From the NCBI GenBank assembly GCA_964415185.1, contig CAYPZI010000085.1:1-12328 (forward strand): a stretch of 12,328 nucleotides of DNA. Reading direction: 5' to 3'. The translations under genes and the position numbers were made by a program. The notes under the pieces were generated by a model. The model was not told the origin of the DNA and searched no databases. It worked only from the letters and a program-made list of their open reading frames with translations. Position 1 is the first letter of the stretch. The number at the start of each line of letters is the position of its first letter. Shown one piece after another: positions 8,249 through 12,328 of the stretch. This DNA comes from CAYVBJ01 sp964415185 (GTDB lineage: Bacteria > Bacteroidota > Rhodothermia > Balneolales > Balneolaceae).

Positions 8249-8283
8249 ATGGGTTTATTACAAAGACAAGTTCAAAAACCCAT
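8249..8283. repeat. Inverted repeat upstream of the susC-like gene
   Basis: ATGGGTTT (8249-8256) and AAACCCAT (8276-8283) are perfectly complementary 8-base arms around a 19-base loop. On the minus strand, the direction of the sus operon, the second arm is followed by TTTTTATAT. The element ends 64 bp before the susC start codon. It could be a leader hairpin or terminator-like attenuator in the sus transcript, or an operator for a dimeric regulator. Function is not determinable from one copy. Confidence 0.45.
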
Positions 8284-8426
8284 ACCCCCAATCATTTTCC
8301 TTTTTTTTGTATTGTTTTCGCATCGCTTCTGCTCATCATTATTTTAGCTTAAATAAATCTTTAAAAGTAATTCTCAACCTGTTTAAAATCCTCATCAGTA
8401 AAGCGCAATTTCTTTTCAGCCGTTCC

Positions 8427-8553
8427 ATTTGTCCGGATGAACCGGTTTGTTCGCTTTCGGCAGGCCAGCATCAGCGACTTTGCCATGCAAGAATCCTGGC
8501 GGCTGGGCTTAGCGTGATATTAACGGATGAACCAACTTTGGCCTTCGATCTGG
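8427..8553 (+). pseudogene. Decayed fragment of an ABC-transporter ATP-binding protein
   Basis: In one plus-strand frame the DNA still reads LSAGQHQR (8454-8477), AR, LAAG and VILTDEPT (8514-8537), then LAFD (8538-8549). This is the order and spacing of the ABC signature (LSGGQQQR), the Walker B box with its Asp-Glu (D at 8526, E at 8529) and the D-loop (LD) of an ABC ATPase, closest in flavour to LolD/MacB exporters. Just upstream, a second frame reads RMNRFV (about 8436-8453), as expected before the signature, which implies a frameshift near 8453. No Walker A motif, Q-loop or proper start is visible upstream, and the fragment runs into the 3' end of the convergent phosphoesterase gene at 8554. 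The reading frame passing through it (8307-8591) is therefore a relic and not a working gene. The remainder of the 8186-8426 gap holds only AT-rich leader DNA and the inverted repeat at 8249-8283. Confidence 0.7.
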
Positions 8554-9537
8554 TTAGTATTCATAATCATACCGCTCAATCCGCCCGTTAACACCCTCTA
8601 TAATCTTGGGGAGTTCTTCAGGCGAGATAATCTCCATATTATTTTCCAGGTCGAATGTGGTGATGCGGAAAGTTGAGGATTGTAATTCCCGCTCAAGAAG
8701 CGTTATGGTTCGTCGCGGCGGCAGGCTTGAACCGATCAGAGAACGTGGCCCGCTGCCTTGTGCACCGGAATGAATCAATTTCAGGCCCTCTTTTTTTGCT
8801 GGATACCATGCATGGTGGTGTCCACTGAAATAATAGTCAACGTCGTTTCTCATCATTATCTCAAACAGGTCATCTGCATCTTTTATCATCTCTCCCTCCC
8901 GGTTTCGCCCTTCAGCAACGGCATAGAGAGGCAGGTGGCCAAGAATAATTCGTTTAGATGCCTCCTTGGCAACATCCTGAGAGAGTTGCTGCTTTATCCA
9001 TACAATTTCTTCTTCCGTGATTAGATGATTGGAAGCATCCCAGCTAATCACAAAAAGATCCTCAAATTCAAAGCTGTAGTAGAATGGAAAATGCTCACTG
9101 TTCACATAGTTTAGTGCCGGTTTATGCAGACTCCAGTACTTTTTTGCAAGCTCCCGTTCGTGATCGAAATTTCCACTGCCTGAACCGTCGTGATTACCCA
9201 GCGTAAATGCAAATGGGATCTCCTTATCGCGCAGAGGTTGGCCTATCTTTTCATCGAATGCTTTCCACATGACACGAATCTGCTCTTCGGAAAGAGCCAG
9301 GCTTTGTCCTGCAATCATATCACCGGCAAAAAGAATGAAATCGGGCTGCCATTTTTCTACCCAAACCATGGCGGAGTCTACATATTTGCCATAATGCGTT
9401 GATCCATAGCTTTCATTAATATCAGCCATCAATACTATCCGCATTTCAGGATGATTATTATGATTATTAGCAAACTGACCATTAATTTCTTTTGAGTAAA
9501 GAGTTACTATGAAGAATAAGATCAGTTGTATTTTCAT
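8554..9537 (-). CDS. Exported calcineurin-like metallophosphoesterase
   Basis: This is a phosphoesterase of the dinuclear-metal calcineurin superfamily acting outside the cytoplasm. From the ATG at 9537 it has 327 residues, and MKIQLILFFIVTLYSKEING looks like a signal peptide. A TTG start at 9552 would put five residues before the signal and is less likely. Metal-ligand motifs in order: MADIN (37-41), AGDMIAG (71-77), GNHDG (114-118), GHLPLY (200-205) and SGHHHAWY (238-245). The first motif has Asn where most members have DxH, and the second lacks the trailing Asp of GDxxD; purple-acid-phosphatase-like members also vary here. The true substrate (phosphomonoester, diester, nucleotide or lipid) is unknown. 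It lies 201 bp downstream of the serine hydrolase gene, on the same strand, and that gap holds no supported gene. Its 3' end abuts the ABC ATPase relic. Confidence 0.9.
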   Translation of the reverse strand: MKIQLILFFIVTLYSKEINGQFANNHNNHPEMRIVLMADINESYGSTHYGKYVDSAMVWVEKWQPDFILFAGDMIAGQSLALSEEQIRVMWKAFDEKIGQPLRDKEIPFAFTLGNHDGSGSGNFDHERELAKKYWSLHKPALNYVNSEHFPFYYSFEFEDLFVISWDASNHLITEEEIVWIKQQLSQDVAKEASKRIILGHLPLYAVAEGRNREGEMIKDADDLFEIMMRNDVDYYFSGHHHAWYPAKKEGLKLIHSGAQGSGPRSLIGSSLPPRRTITLLERELQSSTFRITTFDLENNMEIISPEELPKIIEGVNGRIERYDYEY

Positions 9538-9738
9538 CTCATGAAATCCCAAATTTCTTATTCGGTTCTCCTTTCTCCGCCATTTTTTGCGAACATTTAC
9601 ATGCAGATCAAAACTTTTTTACTGATAATCTCATCAACCGATTCACGCACTTTTATTCCAGGATTTTTAAATGCGTTGCCGCACTTTCCAACAAGTATCC
9701 TTCTCGGATATTTTTTGATAACAGTTTTATATTTTGTA

Positions 9739-10998
9739 TTAATTTATGGTTTTATAAACTGTTTGAAAAACGGCTTCTCTAAGTTCTCCAAGATCAAAAT
9801 AGAAACCATCTTGACCTGTGCCAACATTCTGACGATTTGTTAACAGTATAACTGACAGCCTTTCTCGGGGTATAAAAACAACACTGGTACCTGTAAATCC
9901 TGTATGGCCAAATGTGCCATCAGGTGCGCCGGCGGCAGAAAAAATTTGCGGATCCATTGCCCATCCCAGCCCGTTCCCGAATTTGTCTATTCTCAGGAAC
10001 TCATCGATCACCTCTTCAGGGATGAGTGTCTGCCCGTCATGTTTGCCCTTATTTAAAAGCAGTTCGACAAGCACCCCGGTTTCATCCAAGGTTGAAAATA
10101 GGCCGGCGTGTCCCGCCACCCCGTTATTTGCATGCCAGGCATTGCCGTCGTTCACCTCGCCTTTCAATGTATAATCCCGCCAGCCGTCCCAGCTTTCCGG
10201 ATCAACATCCACATTGTAACCGAAATCATCATCGTAAACCATTCTTTTTTCGAAGGGATTTCCATGCGAAGTAGCTGCGATTTTACTGAAACCTTTTTCA
10301 AGTGGATTAAAAACGGTTTTCTTTAAACCCAAAGGTTGATAGAGCTCTTCGTTCAGAAACTGATCAAGCGGACGTCCCGACACTTTTTTAATCAGATCCC
10401 CCAATACCATAAACCCGGCATCACTGTAACGCCTCGATTCCCCAACAGGAAACTTCAGGGAGCGTCCGGCTATGACCCGGTATCGTTCTTCACTGCTGCT
10501 TGCATGATAGTAAAACGGGTACCACTGCTCCAGCCCCGAGCTGTGATTCAACAGGTGACGAACAGTAATTTTGCGTTTATCTCCTTGTTCAAATTCCTGC
10601 AAATATTGATGGACAGGATCATCCAAATCCACCATCCCCCGGTCAGTCAGGAGCATTATTCCAAAAGTTGTAGCGAGAACCTTGGTCAGGGATGCCAGGT
10701 CAAACAGATGGTCCGGTGTCATTGCCTCGGGGCCGGGCAGCCTCTTCAAGTTCCGGTCAAAAAGATGTGCATAGCCATGTGCATTCCGGTACAGGACGGT
10801 GTCATTTCTCTGTATCAAAACCGCTGCCCCCGGAATATTTCCCTGATCGATTTCTGCGAGCAGCAGGCTGTCAATTTTTGCCGTTAACACCGGATCAACA
10901 GGCACTATTTCCTCATTTGCCGGTTCACCACAACCTGTAATGACAACAATTAATATCACGGCAGATATCACAATATTCTTTATGGAATATAAAATCAT
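9739..10998 (-). CDS. Lipoprotein serine hydrolase, class C beta-lactamase/PBP-like
   Basis: This is a 419-residue serine hydrolase of the beta-lactamase/penicillin-binding fold, anchored by lipid: a hydrophobic stretch (8-20) precedes the lipobox ITGC with Cys23. The catalytic SxxK is SLTK, with Ser103 and Lys106 within FDLASLTKVLATT. The second motif is YSD (191-193) in place of the common YxN. The third is HTG (365-367) within GHTGFTG, in place of KTG. LLNHSSGL (149-156) and GVAGHAGLFSTLDE (293-306) are typical of the YfeW/PBP4B-like and NagZ-associated branch seen in Bacteroidota. I infer that it acts on peptidoglycan peptides or related esters, not on antibiotics, but esterase activity cannot be excluded. 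The ATG at 10998 is well placed for the signal sequence. The next gene upstream on this strand, the ureohydrolase, ends 68 bp away. Confidence 0.9.
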   Translation of the reverse strand: MILYSIKNIVISAVILIVVITGCGEPANEEIVPVDPVLTAKIDSLLLAEIDQGNIPGAAVLIQRNDTVLYRNAHGYAHLFDRNLKRLPGPEAMTPDHLFDLASLTKVLATTFGIMLLTDRGMVDLDDPVHQYLQEFEQGDKRKITVRHLLNHSSGLEQWYPFYYHASSSEERYRVIAGRSLKFPVGESRRYSDAGFMVLGDLIKKVSGRPLDQFLNEELYQPLGLKKTVFNPLEKGFSKIAATSHGNPFEKRMVYDDDFGYNVDVDPESWDGWRDYTLKGEVNDGNAWHANNGVAGHAGLFSTLDETGVLVELLLNKGKHDGQTLIPEEVIDEFLRIDKFGNGLGWAMDPQIFSAAGAPDGTFGHTGFTGTSVVFIPRERLSVILLTNRQNVGTGQDGFYFDLGELREAVFQTVYKTIN

Positions 10999-11008
10999 GT
11001 TTCACTAA

Positions 11009-11038
11009 AAAAATTAAACCAATTTTTAATTTACTCAA
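11009..11038 (-). promoter_or_regulatory. Possible Bacteroidota-type promoter for the serine hydrolase
   Basis: On the minus strand, TTG (11038-11036), a 19-base spacer and TAATTTTT (11016-11009) resemble the Bacteroidota -33/-7 promoter pattern (TTTG, 19-21 bases, TAnnTTTG). The last base deviates, and the -7 box ends 10 bases before the ATG at 10998, which would give a very short leader. Such matches arise easily in AT-rich DNA. Confidence 0.25.
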
Positions 11039-11047
11039 GTCAAAACT

Positions 11048-11064
11048 GACTCCTGACTCCTGAA
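11048..11064. repeat. Short tandem heptamer repeat after the ureohydrolase gene
   Basis: GACTCCT occurs twice in tandem (11048-11061), followed by a degenerate GAACTCT that runs into the end of the ureohydrolase gene. It lies in the 68-bp gap between the ureohydrolase stop and the serine hydrolase start. It is too short to support a function and may be a simple-sequence slip product. Confidence 0.4.
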
Positions 11065-11066
11065 CT

Positions 11067-11867
11067 CTATTCAACCATTTTCGCAGCAATCTCTTTCAGC
11101 ATCTTAAATGCAACCATAGCCGTGACGTTGTTGACGTCTCTGTCAGGATTGAGTTCAACAATATCGGCGCCGATCAGGTTGATATGCAGGTTCCGGATCA
11201 GCCCGATCACCTCACGGACACTCATTCCGCCCGGTTCATGATGGGATACACCCGGAGCATAGGCCGGATCGAATGCGTCGAGGTCGAGAGAAAGATAAAC
11301 AGGTTCATCAAACTGTATATCCAGAGCCTTTTTAATTTCGTTCATTTCAATAATCTCGACCCCAAATTTCTCAGCCTGTTCTCTTTGATGTGGATTCAGC
11401 GTTCGGATGCCCGCCTGCACCAGCCTTTTTACAAGTTTCTCTTCCATAATTCTTGCAAAAGGCGAAGCATGTGAATAACGGTTGCCGTCAAATGAGTCAT
11501 ATAGATCGGAATGGGCATCGATATGGAGAATAGTCAGATCAGTAAACTTCTTTGAATAAGCCCGGATTACCGGAAAGGTAATGGAATGATCGCCTCCCAA
11601 AACCAGGAGCGGTTGATTCTCTTTTAACAAAATCTCAATTTCATTTTGGATACCCTCCGGATAGGCTTCTTTGGATTGAATATCAATATCACCGGCATCA
11701 AAAAGGCGATTCCCCTCTTCAAGGTCAGTGCCGTTTTCAGAACATAAATTGGAACTTCCGGACTTCATTGCTTTCCTGATGGCTTTGGGAGCTTTTGCCG
11801 GCCCGCGCATCCATGATGAGTGCTCATCAAAAGGAATTCCACAAAATATTACTCTTTCAGCCGGCAT
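11067..11867 (-). CDS. Arginase/agmatinase-family ureohydrolase
   Basis: This cytoplasmic di-manganese enzyme hydrolyses a guanidino compound to urea plus an amine, with arginine or agmatine the likely substrate. The 266-residue protein has all metal ligands: GGDHS with His94, DAHSD with Asp117, His119 and Asp121, and SLDLDAFDP with Asp195 and Asp197. From memory, GNRYSHASPFARIME (128-142), QAGIRTLNPHQREQAEKFGV (151-170) and PGVSHHEPGG (205-214) are closer to plant-type arginases and their bacterial relatives than to classical RocF arginase. I therefore do not decide between arginase and agmatinase. The ATG at 11867 shares its A with the TGA of the upstream doxX-like gene (TGATG), which indicates translational coupling. 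The codon just before it is a TTG that could start one residue earlier but is less likely. Any partner enzyme of polyamine or arginine metabolism is outside the window. Confidence 0.92.
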   Translation of the reverse strand: MPAERVIFCGIPFDEHSSWMRGPAKAPKAIRKAMKSGSSNLCSENGTDLEEGNRLFDAGDIDIQSKEAYPEGIQNEIEILLKENQPLLVLGGDHSITFPVIRAYSKKFTDLTILHIDAHSDLYDSFDGNRYSHASPFARIMEEKLVKRLVQAGIRTLNPHQREQAEKFGVEIIEMNEIKKALDIQFDEPVYLSLDLDAFDPAYAPGVSHHEPGGMSVREVIGLIRNLHINLIGADIVELNPDRDVNNVTAMVAFKMLKEIAAKMVE

Positions 11868-12316
11868 CAATGATCTCCCCTGCTATTTCCGAGGAGATAA
11901 TCAATCGAAATTTTATCAAACCGATCGCCCAGAAACAATACGATCAGCAGCAGAAACAATCTCGGCATGACATGTGTGGTGGTATCAAAAAACGGTTCTT
12001 GCAACAGGTGTCCGTAAGTAACCAGAACCAGGATGAAGCCCAACGTCATTGCGGCAGTGCGCACACGCAATCCAATAACAAGCAACAGTCCGGCAGCCAG
12101 TTCCAGGTAGGGAATAATAAAGCCTGTGGCCCAAAGCAGCCATTCCGGAATCCAGTTTTCAGCGTAGGCATCCACAAACAGTTGTTCGGCATGAACCGTT
12201 GCCCCCATTCCGAAAACCTTGAACCAGCCGGTCATCAGAAACAACAGCCCCAAAATTACGCGTGCGAAAAAAAGAGCCCAGTTTTGAGGAGTAAATATTG
12301 GTTTTTTTTGATCCAT
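11867..12316 (-). CDS. DoxX-family four-helix membrane protein
   Basis: This 149-residue inner-membrane protein has four predicted membrane segments, at about 14-36, 62-82, 86-106 and 115-131. The first, FFARVILGLLFLMTGWFKVF, matches the R...G..F...G..K pattern at the start of DoxX proteins. PYLELAAGLLLVIGLRVRTAA (69-89) matches the second conserved block, E..aG..L..G...r.aa. The family includes a subunit of an archaeal terminal quinol oxidase, but most bacterial members are of unknown function, and redox or thiosulfate/sulfide-linked roles have been suggested. The ATG at 12316 is preferred; an in-frame TTG at 12328 lies on the window edge, so a longer start upstream cannot be excluded. Its stop overlaps the ureohydrolase start, so the two form an operon, without an obvious metabolic link. 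Confidence 0.88.
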   Translation of the reverse strand: MDQKKPIFTPQNWALFFARVILGLLFLMTGWFKVFGMGATVHAEQLFVDAYAENWIPEWLLWATGFIIPYLELAAGLLLVIGLRVRTAAMTLGFILVLVTYGHLLQEPFFDTTTHVMPRLFLLLIVLFLGDRFDKISIDYLLGNSRGDH

Positions 12317-12328
12317 TTTGAATATCAA

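Noticed and set aside
8307..8591. A functional 94-residue protein on the plus strand.
   Set aside because: Only the ABC signature/Walker B piece is family-like. Walker A is missing, the N-terminal third is low-quality sequence and the end overlaps the opposing phosphoesterase gene, so I call it a pseudogene fragment.
9604..9735. Minus-strand open stretch of about 40 codons in the gap between the serine hydrolase and phosphoesterase genes, with protein-like texture (KVRESVDEIISKK).
   Set aside because: It has no usable start codon, is short and matches no family I recognise. It could be a gene relic, but the evidence is too thin to call.
9526..9843. Plus-strand 105-codon hydrophobic frame across the same gap.
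   Set aside because: It overlaps the 5' end of the phosphoesterase and the 3' end of the serine hydrolase on the opposite strand. The hydrophobicity comes from T-rich DNA and there is no recognisable domain.
10336..10887. 183-codon plus-strand frame.
   Set aside because: It lies wholly antisense to the well-supported serine hydrolase gene, and its residues look like a frame shadow (many His, Gln and Cys, no domain).
1..12328. CRISPR array, tRNA/rRNA, phage, transposase, toxin-antitoxin or biosynthetic cluster.
   Set aside because: I saw no repeat-spacer pattern, cloverleaf, terminal inverted repeats or hallmark proteins anywhere in the window.

Overview
The window looks like a chromosomal segment of a Bacteroidota-type bacterium, most likely of the Balneolales/Rhodothermia side. 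The evidence is a SusC/SusD-type outer-membrane pair, several lipoproteins with lipoboxes, AT-rich intergenic DNA, and starts without well-placed Shine-Dalgarno sequences. The phylum is fairly secure; the order is an inference from overall protein flavour. There is no rRNA, tRNA, CRISPR array, integrase or transposase.

Left part (1-3409): anmK (anhydro-N-acetylmuramic acid kinase, minus strand) is divergent from a very acidic 82-residue protein of unknown function (plus strand). A 33-bp imperfect inverted repeat overlaps the stop codon of the small gene. A 570-residue plus-strand protein follows. It is a threonine synthase with an N-terminal Cys4 ribbon, to which the linker and regulatory (LeuA-dimer) domain of the 2-isopropylmalate/citramalate synthase family is fused at the C terminus. 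This is the most unusual gene in the window. It suggests that threonine formation is under allosteric control by a branched-chain amino acid.

Middle part (3414-8553): three minus-strand genes with 13-bp gaps form a probable operon, in the order susC-like TonB-dependent transporter, susD-like lipoprotein, small NTF2/lumazine-binding-like lipoprotein. No degradative enzyme or dedicated regulator accompanies them, so the imported substrate cannot be named. The 368-bp gap upstream of susC holds an 8-bp-arm inverted repeat. It also holds, on the plus strand, a decayed fragment of an ABC-transporter ATPase in which the LSGGQ-type signature and Walker B box are still readable. The susC and susD coding DNA looks more AT-rich than its flanks, so this block may have been inserted or rearranged.

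Right part (8554-12316): four minus-strand genes encode an exported calcineurin-like phosphoesterase, a lipoprotein serine hydrolase of the class C beta-lactamase/PBP fold, an arginase/agmatinase-family ureohydrolase and a DoxX-family membrane protein. The last two are coupled by a TGATG stop/start overlap. AnmK and the serine hydrolase both fit cell-wall recycling, but they lie about 8.5 kb apart.

I see no mobile element, phage, defence or secondary-metabolite system. The observations most worth following are the threonine synthase/LeuA fusion and the ABC ATPase relic.
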